Part shown: positions 45,519 to 56,625 of the stretch, in pieces | Position numbering within the stretch: the first letter of the stretch is position 1 | Layout of the letters: each line of letters begins with the position of its first letter | From: Trifolium pratense | Taxonomy: Eukaryota; Streptophyta; Magnoliopsida; Fabales; Fabaceae | Length of the DNA: 64,000 nt | Direction of reading: 5' to 3' | Assembly: GCF_020283565.1 (NCBI RefSeq) | Contig: NC_060060.1 | Coordinates: 24,986,001-25,050,000 of the forward strand | Position numbers and translations under genes: made by a program | The notes under the pieces: generated by a model | What the model was told of the DNA's origin: nothing | Database searches by the model: none | What the model saw: only the letters and a program-made list of their open reading frames with translations

Positions 45519-46233
45519 GGGAATGTTATAACACACCCATTCATGTTTATGAAGGTGTGTATTAGCATGTTTTTAAATTAAAAAGAAATGAATTTGGGGG
45601 CAGATATGTAATTTTGACATTTTGTTTGTTGATTCCTTCTATTTCTCCCTCTTGCTCTTACGACAAAGTCAACTTGAAACTACCAAGACTACCTTTTGTC
45701 ATGATTTTTTTTTTATTTCAAAATAAATAAAATCAAGAGCTTCGATTCAGGTTGTGAATTTAAAACGAAAAATCAAATTAAGAAATTTATTTTGTTTTTA
45801 GATGAATTAAATTAAGAAATCGGGAACTTTGCAAGAATTTTTTTTAAGAAATTTGAATCCTCTACTTACATGGTTGAGACTTTTGAAATCCGCGGATAAG
45901 ATTAATTTGGTGATGAGGTTTTGGGGTAATCAATTTGGTTGGCACTTACTAAAAAACCATATATGTTTGGTTATAGTTTGGAGAAAAGGATGATGAAAAA
46001 AATGGTGGTATATAGAAAGAAACAATTCATGCCGAGTTTCTCTCATGTGAACAGTGTCGTGAGAGATCAGAGGTTGATGGAGAAGTGAGTGGAATCAACA
46101 AGAAAATTACACATTTACCCCAAATTCATTTCTTTTTAATTTAAAAAGAGGGGTATTTTTGCCCAATTCAAGAAGGTGAACCATGCTAATACACACCTTC
46201 ATAAAAATGAATGGGTGTGTTATAGCATTCCCC
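45519..46233. mobile_element. 715 bp terminal-inverted-repeat element in a (TA)n tract
   Basis: The left end GGGAATGTTATAACACACCC (then ATTCATGTTTATGAAGGTGTGTATTAGCATG) faces a right end CATGCTAATACACACCTTCA...GGGTGTGTTATAGCATTCCCC, and complementarity extends about 100 bp inward (AAAAAGAAATGAATTTGGGG). (TA)n lies on both sides (45501-45518 and 46234-46257). The interior has no transposase. The tract on the right is shared with the palindromic MITE that follows. Confidence 0.85.
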
Positions 46234-46257
46234 ATATATATATATATATATATATAT

Positions 46258-46652
46258 GAGTCAGGATCCGTTGACACCAACTAGTTTGACACCAAATGTT
46301 ACACCTCTCAATAACGTTTTAACCGATATAAATTTTATAAAATCCACCGTTGGATTGAAAGTTTACATCATATAGATCATTTGTGTAAAATTTCAAATAA
46401 ATCCAAAATCATTTGATATGTTATTGAGATACATCAAAATTAACGGTTTTTGTATTTTTTTAAATGCCGTTAATCTTTATGTGTCTCAATAGCATATCAA
46501 ATGATTTTGGATTTGTCTGAAATTTTACACAAATGATCTATATGATGTAAACTTTCAATCTAACGGTGGATTTTATAAAATTTATATCGGTTAAAACGTT
46601 ATTGATAGGTGTAACATTTGGTGTCAAACTAGTTGGTGTCAACGGATCCTGA

Positions 46653-46655
<3 letters not shown>
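46258..46655. mobile_element. 398 bp palindromic foldback MITE in a (TA)n tract (family P, copy 2)
   Basis: GAGTCAGGATCCGTTGACAC starts the left arm and GTGTCAACGGATCCTGACTC ends the right arm; the arms pair to the centre near 46458. (TA)n flanks both sides (46234-46257 and 46656-46694). Inner arms match the copy at 16275-16673 (CTCAATAACGTTTTAAC, GGATTGAAAGTTTA, TAGATCAT), but the outer about 55 bp differ. Confidence 0.92.

Positions 46656-46694
<39 letters not shown>
46656..46694. repeat. (TA)n microsatellite
   Basis: About 39 bp of alternating T/A directly follow the palindromic MITE. Confidence 0.95.
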
Positions 46695-46697
<3 letters not shown>

Positions 46698-47518
46698 TCG
46701 GATAAAGTTAATGTTAATTAAATAAATATAGTAATATTTTTTTGAAATTTGTTTATTCAAAAAAAAATTCTTAAACACATGAGCATGCTCATAGAAAAAT
46801 ATTTAATTCACAATATGTTACACATGAGCATGCTCATACAAAATATTTAATTCACCATATTTTTATCACAATATTTAACTCGCAATGTTTTACGTATGAT
46901 GAATTAAATATAATATTTTCAAAATAACTTTTCAAAATTTCTTGTAGTATTTGTATGAGCACGTTTTTAAAGTAAAGTTACATTTAGCATGTTTTCAAAT
47001 TACTAACATACAAAATATTTAACTCTCAATATTTTGTTGGAAAACATGCTAAAAAAAAAAACAGTGTTTTAAAAATAGAATCGGAAATGTATAACAAATA
47101 TTGTGGAAACATCCATAACACAAAAAAGATTGCTGGAAATCACCATAGACAATTTCCGAAAATGTATATCTGAAAATATTGTAGAGAACAATTTTCAAAT
47201 TACTTTTTCTTCTCTTTGGATTCAACTATCCAATTTTTCAAACACCAATTCTTTTTGTTTTAAGAAGATCACTAATTTTTTTGGTACAAGAAGATCACTA
47301 ATTTGATATTACACTTCTATTTATTATTTTTTTTTCTTTTCATTCATTTTGGCTTCTTTTCTTGACGACCCTTTGAATTTTTCTTTTTTTTTTCTTTCAC
47401 AATTCTCATTTTTTTTAGTTCTCTAGTATACCCACCATCCAACCTTAAACCCTATCATTTCCAAATTTCACCATCACAAATCCATCTTAAACCCTACACG
47501 AATTTATACCCATTTACC

Positions 47519-48425
47519 ATGAAAAGCCTATTCAAGAAATCATCAAAGAACAAAGGAGAGGAAGTGGGTACATCAAAATCAAGAGCAACGGGGTCCAAGA
47601 GGCGGAGAATGACACGTATCGCCACACCATCACCTTCACCGTCTCCTCCACAATTGCCCTCTAGAGAGCAGGCACCACCACTGGTTGTGGCTGATATTCC
47701 ACGGTCTCGGTTTGTTGTAATACGGCGTACAATCGATATCAAGTTATTCGGGCAAAGACATTTAAACTCGAGAGGCATTTGACGGATGAGGTGTTGACTT
47801 ACACTTTGATTGCAGCAGAGCTCACTCGCAGGCAGTGGTACGATTTTAATTTTTGTCTTCCATCCAGTAATCGTACAATGGTAATAGAATTTCTATGCAA
47901 TGCTTGGAAAGTGAAAACTGTGAAAAAGGTGAATGAGCCGTTAATTGTCAAAGTGCGTGGAATAGAGGTAGATTATTCTCCGGAAGCAATTAATAGGGTA
48001 TTCAATTTTGCTGCTCCTGGGGTTTGTATATTGAAGGCAAGGCGTGATGTTAGGACCACAATGTCGTCGGACAAACGTAAGGATCTCAAGTCTCAGTTGA
48101 CAAAACCAGGAAGCGAGTGAGTGAAGCCTTCAAGACATCTCCCACCCATAAGTTTTAAAACGGCAAGGTTATTGGATATTTCGTAGATTTGGGCGGAATT
48201 TTGGATAAATATAATGTGGAACCATGTGGCAACAATTCAGAGATTTATATGGATGTGGGGCTAGCAATTCAAGCAATTCTATTGGGTGATGACATTAATC
48301 TAGGAACTTATTTGAGTGCAGACTTGGAGGAGCTGATACAAAAAGAGCCAAGTTCTTTTAGTCTTGCACATTTGTGCCTGATCACAGCTTTATGCGATTT
48401 AGTATACTTGCTAAATTTCTATTAA
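47519..48425 (+). pseudogene. Broken env-like / putative plant transposon-domain protein
   Basis: Three plus-strand frames hold pieces of one protein. 47519-47778 has an ATG and a Lys/Arg and Ser/Pro-rich start (MKSLFKKSSKNKGEE, then SPSPSPPQLPSREQAPP). A frameshift between about 47705 and 47780 leads to 47782-48117 (LTDEVLTYTLIAAELTRRQW, MVIEFLCNAWKV, VRGIEVDYSPEAINRVFNF). A stop and shift then lead to 48189-48425 (IYMDVGLAIQAILLGDDINL, PSSFSLAHLCLITALC). The pattern of a Trp-rich segment, an FxxNAW-type helix and VRGxxVxxSPEAIN matches the putative plant transposon protein domain often annotated as envelope-like in legume Ty3-type elements. At least two lesions make it non-functional. Confidence 0.6.
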
Positions 48426-48448
48426 GTTTTTGGCGCCATTGCCGGGGA
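48424..48448 (+). repeat. tRNA-Asp-type primer binding site remnant
   Basis: AGTTTTTGGCGCCATTGCCGGGGA differs by one base from the TGGCGCCGTTGCCGGGGA primer binding site of Athila/Tat-type Ty3 elements. It directly follows the env-like pseudogene, the reverse of the expected LTR-PBS-gag order. Confidence 0.65.
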
Positions 48449-48449
48449 A

Positions 48450-49650
48450 ATGGTAATTTCATGTATGATTACAAATTACACAATTTAGTTTCATGATTAG
48501 ATTAAATCACGATTGATTATGTCCAATGTATTGGTAACATAATCCTCTCCCTTGATCATTAATCCCTAATTTATTAGGATGATCGATGATCAAGTGTGGA
48601 ATAAAAACTTTAATCATTTAAATCTCAATTAACAATCCAAAATGTCTTAAATGAAAGTTAATTGATCAATTATCCCTAAATCGATGATTCATTCCTATTT
48701 TCATAGTAAAACAAATAATTGAAATCATCACATAATTGGCCAAATCATATAAAGCATTAAGCACAAGGAATAATCAATAGAAACTAACTTCGTAATTCAT
48801 TGATCATATCAAATGATAATCACATTGTTCAAGATAAATAGTAATTAGAATTTCCTAAGGACCAATCATGAAAATTTAGTTACACATAATGAAATGAGAA
48901 ATTACAATCAAAAGGGTAGAAGAAAACATGATTACAAGTTGATCTTGATGTGTTTCCACACTTCAATCCTTGCCTCCAAGCTCCTAGATCTCTCAATTCT
49001 CTTCAAAAAGTTGTTTTTCTTGTCAATTTTCGATCCCCTCCTTCAGATATGAGACAAGTAATTAAAGTTTCCGCCTCAGGCTACAAGAATTTCGCCTCAG
49101 GCTGATGAATTTACGCCTCATGCTGCTGAATTTCCGCCCCAAACGTGAAAACAAAAAGTTGGGCTGATTTAGATACAAATTTTCGCCCCCCGCTGCTGAA
49201 TTTCGTCTCAGGCGCCAAAACAGAAAATCCACATTTTCTTACCAAACTTCAACTGCTTTCTTCCTTTGCATGTATTCTCAAACTAGTGTATTATTCCTCC
49301 ATGATACGGGTCAAATACCTTCTAAAACACTTGCAGTTGATCTTTATTTCCACGTAATGACACACGTCATCAGACATGTCATGTCAGTATTTAACGCTAA
49401 GCATCCATGTAAGCAAGTTAACGGATCTTTAGTTGATTATTTAAATTTTTTAAAGAATCTATCTATTACAAACAAATTTAAAGGATTTCTAATGCATTTT
49501 ACTCTTATTTATTCATGTTATAGGTGTAAAGTTTTCATCGTAGTTTAACGGTGGCTAATCTCTGCCAAAACACTTGTGGAACACACAAAGCAAATTCTTT
49601 TATTCCAACGGAATTTTTTTTGTCTCTTACTTTGAATAAATTAATTATCG
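48450..49650. other. Ty3-type leader/LTR-like remnant and intergenic sequence
   Basis: 48450-49000 on the minus strand resembles leader or LTR sequence of such elements (TGATCATCGATCATCC, TTTTCTTCTACCC). 49070-49215 has repeated CGCCTCAGGCTGNTGAATTT units, four diverged copies of about 25-30 bp. Nothing else is supported. Confidence 0.35.
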
Positions 49651-49671
49651 GCAATTAAGATATAAGTATAA

Positions 49672-49780
49672 GTTTGGTCTGGTGGTATTGACTTGGGACC
49701 TGAGAGTGTGCTCCTCCTTAAAGTCTTAGGTTTGATTCTCTCTGACGTTAATTTGGATGGCTAATTTAACTTTTTCAAAA
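49672..49780 (+). mobile_element. tRNA-derived SINE (family C)
   Basis: A-box-like TGGTCTGGTGGTATTGACTT, then GGGACCTGAGAGTGTGCTCC, B-box-like GTTTGATTCTC, GACGTTAATTTGGATGGC and a poly(A)-like tail. Flanks AATTAAGATATAAGTATAAG and AATTATAAATATAAATAAG look like a diverged target duplication. Confidence 0.65.
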
Positions 49781-49968
49781 AAAATAAATAAATTATAAAT
49801 ATAAATAAGATGTAATTTTAATCAAGGGTACTCGTCAAAATCTTTTGCATAAACAACATCAAATCTAATTAACAACACCACAAGAGATACATATACTAAT
49901 TAACTAGGAATTATAAAATGGAAATCCATTTCTATTTCTCCAAAAGGCTAAATTAAACAAATCGATTA

Positions 49969-50218
49969 CTCCCTCCATCCTACAATGAGTGAGCCACTGA
50001 GTCACGTATATCAATGCATAACTTTGACGATTAATATTTTTAATTGTATAATAGTAAAAATTATAAAAATATGATATTTTGAAAATACTCATCGAGATGA
50101 ATTCAACAACATCTTATATGCTAATATTTGTTTTTATTTATTAGTAAAAAAATAGGATCAAAATAAGATATGTGAATAATATATATAGTCAAAATGACTC
50201 ACTCATTTTGGAAGAGAG
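49969..50218. mobile_element. Stowaway-type MITE (family S1, copy 2)
   Basis: The left end CTCCCTCCATCCTACAATGA faces ACTCATTTTGGAAGAGAG. The interior TTTTGAAAATACTCATCGAG...CAACAACATCTTATATGCTA is shared with 16966-17218. A TA lies at 49967-49968; the right flank has decayed. Confidence 0.8.
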
Positions 50219-50281
50219 ACCTGCTGCCATCGGCTTACACAGTTACATACTACCTGATAATGATATACAAGCAATATGTTC

Positions 50282-50556
50282 TATTCTCCATAAAAAGGAC
50301 ACTTTAATTATTCCCTGGTGTCCTTTATAAGGAAGACTTTAAAATTTATTTCATGGAATACTCTTATTTTATGTATACTCTTATTTAATTAGTTTTTATT
50401 CAACTAAGTTATTTATTTTTAAATTATCTCTCATAATAAATAAGGACATAAGTGAAATTGAACATTTAAAATATTTAAAAATTGATCAAAGTTTCTTATA
50501 AAAATGACTAAATTTTTTTCCTAAAGTGTTCCTTATAAAAAGGACGGAAGAGAGCA
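50282..50556. mobile_element. MITE with CATAAAAAGGAC inverted ends
   Basis: CTATTCTCCATAAAAAGGAC, then a GGTGTCCTTTATAAGGA unit, faces GTTCCTTATAAAAAGGACGGAAGAGAG on the right. These are Stowaway-like ends of about 20 bp, poorly preserved. Confidence 0.6.
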
Positions 50557-51150
50557 AAACTAATCATTTTACTTACTCCATAAGGACATTTTAATTAAAA
50601 TTAATCATTTTACTTAATTAGAGCAATCGCAAGGGCACTAGAGAATGGCAGTACAACTGCAATTTAAAAGATAGTGCTTGATGAACATAATTTAAAAGTT
50701 AACCATTTAAATTTAAAGAATTAATCTAAACTAAGAGTTAAACTTAAATGATTAATGGTGTAATCTTGGCTAAAATTTAAAATATTTACACAATTCTTAA
50801 CATTGAGAATTTCACAAAAGAATGTAGTAGCAGGAAGAAATAATATAATTTTAACCAAACACTTTTCCTAAAATATATTTTTTAATAGAAGCTATCAATA
50901 CATCGTGCAACATAATCAAACAAATATTAAAGACAATTTACGTACACGTAAAATATTATTATATGATAAATGTAACCTAAAAAACTCAACGTATCCTCTT
51001 ACTATTATTAAAGTATATAGAGAGAAAAGTGCTTTATAAAAAACATTAGAGACAAAATTCACATAAGTTCAAGTGTTTAACTATAAAATTTACAAATAGA
51101 TGAAGATCCCTAAAGACTGAAGTATTAATCTAATGAAGAGATTTTATTAT
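50557..51150. other. Intergenic, nothing recognised
   Basis: AT-rich sequence without coding or bounded repeats that I can support. Confidence 0.4.
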
Positions 51151-52075
51151 GGCGGAGGCTAGCATGGGAAAGCTTCCTAGGTCTCCCACCATGGGAAAGT
51201 AACGTGAACCGTCGGATGAACAATGTTATGATGTACCACATGTATCTTATAATTTTCCTTTCTCTCTCTTCCAATCATCTCTCTCGTCTCTTCCGATATT
51301 TCCCCTTCCTTCTTCTTCCTCAATGCATTCTCTTTAATTTGTCCAAACTTTATAATAATAGACAGATCTCTCAATTTAACCAACTATTAACTTCATTCAA
51401 ATTTCAAACCAATGATATACCACCAATCAGTGGATCTTCTACATCATAAAGCATTCATAAGTGAGTAGAAAAATTCAATCAAACAATTGAAGAATTGTTG
51501 ATTTAAAGCTCCATTGAATCCATCACAAAATCAACTACAAAAATGAATGTTTCTAAACACCAGGCATAGTTATGACTATAAGCTAACTTCAATTTCCCCT
51601 TCCAACTTTTTTTAGGATCGTGAAGGAAAAAAAAGAAGAAGACTTTAAGTTAACTAGATCTAGATCTGATACCACAAGGATCGTGAAGAAATTGTAGGGT
51701 GTAAAGTCAGTTTTTAAATTGGGAAATTGACAAAATTATTTGATCTCATCAATTTTTTTTAACAATTTTTTAAAATTGGTTTCTAAAAAGTGATGGCTAA
51801 TAGATCTGATAAAGGATTTGAAAAAGAGTTGCGTTTAATTAAACTATGAACACAAAAAAATTGAAGAATGATTAAAGGAATGAAGGTTGCAGAGAACAAT
51901 CTAATAAAAAAAAGTTGCAGAGAACAGTAACAAAAAAAAGCATAGAGATGATTGGAAGAGAGAGAAAAGAAAATTATAAGGTACATGTGGTGCATCATAA
52001 TCTTGTTCATCCGACAGTTCACGTTACTTTCCCATGGTGGGAGACCTAGGAGGCTTTCCCATACTAGCATCCGCC
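51151..52075. mobile_element. 925 bp element with about 130 bp terminal inverted repeats (GGCGGAKGCTAG)
   Basis: The left end GGCGGAGGCTAGCATGGGAA, then CTAGGTCTCCCACCATGGGA, pairs with the right end TCCCATGGTGGGAGACCTAG...CATACTAGCATCCGCC. Complementarity continues through GATGAACAA, ACCACATGTA and GGAAGAGAG. The interior has no transposase. The target duplication is not clear, so the superfamily is open. Confidence 0.85.
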
Positions 52076-52079
52076 TTTT

Positions 52080-53255
52080 AGGCTTATTAGCCATAAGAGA
52101 CCAGAGATTCAAGTTTAAAAAATTCACTAACGGCGTGGAAGGAAAAAAGTTGTTGTTACTGTTTTTGTCATGAGAGATGTTTACCTACAAAAATCCATAA
52201 ACAAAGGGAACAAGAACAAAAGGTTATTGTCCAAAAAGAAATAAATGATCGTGATGGGTGGAAATAATGCAGGTTCCTACCCAATATGTTTTCCTTGTCT
52301 TGGTGAAAAAAGGTTCCATAACCTTCTCAAAAGTAAGGACACAATAAAACATGAAAAACAAATAAATAATTAGGCAACAAATACTACTAGAGATCGAAAG
52401 CTACGTTTGAGAGTGATATATTTACTTCTTTTTTAATTTATTTTTATAGTATTAGTATTAGTATATGTTTGGTAGTGGATAAAATTATTTTTAATAAAAT
52501 TGATTTTAATTAAAAATAAATTAGGTGGAATTATATATTTGGATAATTTGAATAATTAAAAGACGAAGAAGATAGAGGACAGTGCAGAACGAAGGCGAAG
52601 ATGACAGCGGAGGACAGTGTGTCGCTATAGTGATTTCGAAGCTTAATTAAGTCATCAAAGTTAGGGAGAATATGGGTGTTTTTTAGAGAAAGAAGAGATT
52701 ATTTTTGTTACAAGTGACGAAAATGAGGGTTAATAAGAAAAAAATAAGGGAAATATATTATTTTAAAAATTTTATAATCTTGATAACTTTGGTCAAATTA
52801 TCTCTTTCATGTGGCATCATAGTTATGTACACATAATCTTTCTTCTAAATTTTTCATTTCTAAAATATTATTGAACTTTGTTTTTCGTCCTTTAGAATTT
52901 TATGCACGCAGATCTAATCTAAGCTATCTTAAAAAAAAATGTAAAATTATTTAATTATCCTTAAAATGTTATATTTTTTATAATTTCATATATGTTTATA
53001 ATACTATAAAATATTTCTTAACAAAATTTTAGAATTTTTCAAAAAGAAAAGAATTAAATATGAAAATTTTAAATTTCAAAAGGTAAAGATAAATGTAGTG
53101 AAAATATCAACTTATAAATCAAATTTTAAGTTCTTTTGTTTACAGAACTTTTTATAATGCTCTTAACGTGTGGCTGTAAAATCATAATTAAAGTGTATAT
53201 TTTTGAAAGGATGGAAATACGTCACTTGTTTTTTAGAGTGAAAAAAAAATTAAAT
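52080..53255. other. Intergenic, nothing recognised
   Basis: No gene, RNA or bounded repeat is supported. 52565-52740 is less AT-rich but has no open frame of note. Confidence 0.4.
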
Positions 53256-54311
53256 TGAGTAAATTACAATTCTCTTTCTTGAGAGATGCTTAAATTACAA
53301 TCTTCCATCTTCTTATGTTAAAATACACACTTTTCTCCCTTTTTTTTTATACAAAATATAGGAATAAATTACTCCCCCCTCCTTGAAATAAGATTAAATT
53401 ATACTCTCCTTCTCTTTTATGTTAAAATTTTCACTTTAATTAATTCATTTTAACATAAATAAATATTTTTATGACAAAATAACTTTAGTCATTATTTTAT
53501 GTAAAAAAAATTCAAGTCTTCTTTTAGAAAATTAATTTTCCATTCTTTGAATATTTATTATTAATTTTATGACTTTAGAATAAAAAATTCAATTTAAAAT
53601 ATTTTTCACTAAATTTATGACGGTGTTTAAAACTATATAAAGAATTTAACTGAAAACTAAGTTTTTGACAGTGTTTAAAACTATACGTAAATAATGTGAA
53701 TACAAAATAGTGAAAACATGTGCATTACAATTTTGATTAAATTAAATTGGACTTTTTATTATAGGAGATAAATTTAGATTTTTTATAATAATTTATAATT
53801 GATTTATTTAATATAAAAGGGGAGTGAAATAAAATTCAAGCTTCTATCAAGGGAAATAGGATAATTTTCACTAATATATTTTATAAAAGAGGAGAGAAGA
53901 GTGTATTTTTTAACATAAGAGGGAAGAGAAGTATAATTTAATACTATGTTTGGTTTGAAAGAAACTGGAAGGAAAGAAATAGGAAGGAGAGAAAGGTTGA
54001 AGAATATCCTACTTTCCTTTGTTTGGTTTAATAAATACTTATTTTAATATCGATGAAGAATACATTCTGATTTTTTGTCCAATTAGATTCTATTTTTATT
54101 TGAGGGTATATTTGTCATTTTAAATTTACATATCTTTCTTTCCTCTTACTTTCTTTTCACTTTCTCTTATAACAAACAACTAAAAATTCATCTCACTTTT
54201 CATTCACTTTCTACTCACTTTCTTTCCTTCAAAATTCTTTCCTCTTACTTTCTTTTCTCATCCAAACAAAGCATAAGTATCTCTCAAGAAAAATAAGTGT
54301 AATTTACTCTA
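53256..54311. mobile_element. Large non-autonomous TIR element with a nested MITE
   Basis: The left end GAGTAAATTACAATTCTCTT..CTTGAGAGATGCTTAAATTA faces the right end GTATCTCTCAAGAAAAATAAGTGTAATTTACTC. An inner arm CTTATGTTAAAATACACACTT..CTCCC faces GAGAGAAGAGTGTATTTTTTAACATAAGAG at about 53890-53925. A second element (about 53945-54273; ATGTTTGGTTTGAAAGAAA...TCATCCAAACAAAGCAT) sits inside the right arm. Confidence 0.6.
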
Positions 54312-54314
54312 AAT

Positions 54315-55440
54315 TTTAACATAAGAGGGGGTGGAATGAAATACAAGTTTAATTCTTTCTATAGAGGTGAGCGTAATTTTAATATATATATATATCCAAT
54401 ATATATGACCACTTAGGTCTACGTTGCCACGATATTGTTCTATGGAAGCGGGCGGGCTGTTAGAAGTTCGGCCCGGTTTTTTTTGGTGTCGTATATATAT
54501 GTGTGTAAAAGAGGGATTCAGGGGTGTGTATTTTATTTTTTTTATAATTGAGGAAGGTATATTTGAACATAATAAGGGGGTGAGACTAAATATTTAAACT
54601 CACTTATGGTGGTCGAACCTTTTTATTTATTTGGGCATCAATTAAATTTTTGCTTCAATGTATTGTTACCGTAAGTAAACTCATGCTCTTTCTAGCACAT
54701 CTTATATTAGTAAGGATTATTCGTTTGTTTTAATATATTCTATATTTGCTTGTAAAAAAAAATAGTATATTTATTTTTTTGACACAATAAATAAAACAGT
54801 ATAACTTACTTAATAATAAAATTTGATGATTTTTTAAGTATAGCTGCGAGTTTTGGTTAATAAAAATATAAAATAATAAAATAAAGTTGGCTGAGTAGTC
54901 ATGGGCAGAATACATCAAGCCCAAGCTCCACCAACTCAATTTCTATTCGAACCCTCAAATATTACTAGTAAAATTTCAATGTTTCTAAACGAATTAGGTA
55001 ATTTAAAAATAAACAAAATAAATCACACTCAAGAACAATGAAAGTGCACGTACTCCATGCAATAATAAAATCAACTTGGTATGTACCAAAAAAAAATAAA
55101 AATCAACTTGGTATTTATTCATTAAATTAAATTAAGAAATGGAGGGCGTTACTTTTTTTATATTTTTTTTATTTTTTATAGAGAGGGCGTTACTGTTTTG
55201 GTAAACCAAATGTATCCTCCACGTGTAACTGCAGAGACTAATCCCTTATCTTGAGGGCGGCATTATTGTTTTATTAAAAAAATTACACAAAATATGTCTA
55301 TAGATAAACTACTATGAGTCAACAACTATAAACTAGTAACTTATAGCCAGAAATAAAAGATAAAGTTAATGTTGATAAGAAAACTTTTTACACTTTCAAT
55401 GTATTGAATGCACAAGTTTTAAGATAGATTTTATTTTCTA
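54315..55440. other. Intergenic, nothing recognised
   Basis: AT-rich, with short (TA)n near 54381-54395 and 54492. A GGCGGGCTGTTAGAAGTTCGGCCC patch near 54450 is unexplained. No gene is supported. Confidence 0.4.
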
Positions 55441-55443
55441 TTC

Positions 55444-56342
55444 AGAGCATCCACAATGGAGCACTCCAACTTTGAGTACTTAAATGGGTCCTACATGGAC
55501 ACATAACTAATTTATTATTTTTTAATAATAGTACCTAATAGGTACTAAACTCCTCTAATGGAGCACTTCTTAAAAAGTTCTAAAATGGGTTCCATCAATA
55601 ACTCCACATCATTACAATAACTTATTATTTAATTATCTATTTTATAATATAAATTGATTGAATGATAAAATTATAAAATTAGTATGTACTATTTTTTATA
55701 TAATTCGAAAAAATAATTAAAAATTGAAATTTAATTTAAAATAATATTGCCAAATTTTAAGAATTACATAATTAAAAAATAATTTAAAATAACATTACAT
55801 AATTTTAAAAACAATTAATTTTGTTGATCTTCATGCCCAAAACGTTGCCAAATATACTCGACAAGATCATGTTGAAGATGGACTCGCCTATCTTGAATTT
55901 GTGTTCTTCTTTGAAGGTATGGTGCGAGATTTGGATGAGGATCATTATGTGTGTCACTTGTTGAAACATTATTGTTGGGGACTGATCATAAGAATAATTA
56001 AAATGACCAATTCAAAAATTGTGCTTTTGTGATGTACAAAAAAAATCATTTTGTGAAACATCATTTTTTTACATGCCAATTCAAAAATTGTGTTTTTGTA
56101 ATGTACAAAAAAAAATTGTGTTTTGTATAAATATCGATTAATTCAAATTGAATATATAAAATAAAGTGGATCCCATGAAAAGAATATTTTAAAGAAAAAT
56201 AAGGTGGGTCCAAGAGGAGAGAGAGTTCTTATTTTAGAAGTGGTACCTAATACTAGGTACTTAAATGGGTAGCACTCCAATGGTAGTACCTAATAAGTAC
56301 CATAAGTACCTAATAGGCACTACACTATTGGAGATGATCTTA
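55444..56342. mobile_element. Non-autonomous PIF/Harbinger-type element with a transposase remnant
   Basis: The left end AGAGCATCCACAATGGAGCA faces the right end TGCACTACACTATTGGAGATGATCT-like sequence; both arms repeat GTACCTAATAGGTACTA units. GAGCATCTCCAATGG-type ends are typical of dicot PIF/Harbinger MITEs. It encloses a coding scrap at 55815-55985. A TTA duplication could not be confirmed. Confidence 0.65.
55815..55985 (-). pseudogene. C-terminal scrap of a Harbinger-type transposase
   Basis: The minus-strand frame ending at TAA 55815-55817 reads PHPNLAPYLQRRTQIQDRRV, then HLQHDLVEYIWQRFGHEDQQ. The arginine-rich QDRR..HLQ.DLVE.IW..FG pattern is the usual C-terminal end of HARBI1/PIF nuclease-type transposases in plants. 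All catalytic domains are missing. Confidence 0.65.
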
Positions 56343-56463
56343 GATGCTTAACTAGTACCCCGAGACACTGTTTAACATTTTCCATATATTTAATCGGTGT
56401 TTGGAGCACTGTTTAACATTTTCCGAATAATAATTGAAGGAGTAAGCTAACCTATTTTTCCAA

Positions 56464-56625
56464 ATGCTAACCAGTGCTTTGAGCACTCTTTAACGATTTT
56501 TAAATAGTAGTAAGGTTTTAAGAAAATTTAATGAAAAAATATTAGAAATTGAAATTTTTAACTTTTTAAATATCTTTTTAATTTGAATATTTATAAATTG
56601 CCCAAAGACACTCGTTAGCGGGATC
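56464..56625. mobile_element. Small MITE with TGCTAACCAGTGCTTTGAGCA ends
   Basis: ATGCTAACCAGTGCTTTGAG faces CCCAAAGACACTCGTTAGCG across about 160 bp. Fragments of a similar sequence (CACTGTTTAACATTTTCC, twice) precede it at 56366-56430. Confidence 0.5.
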
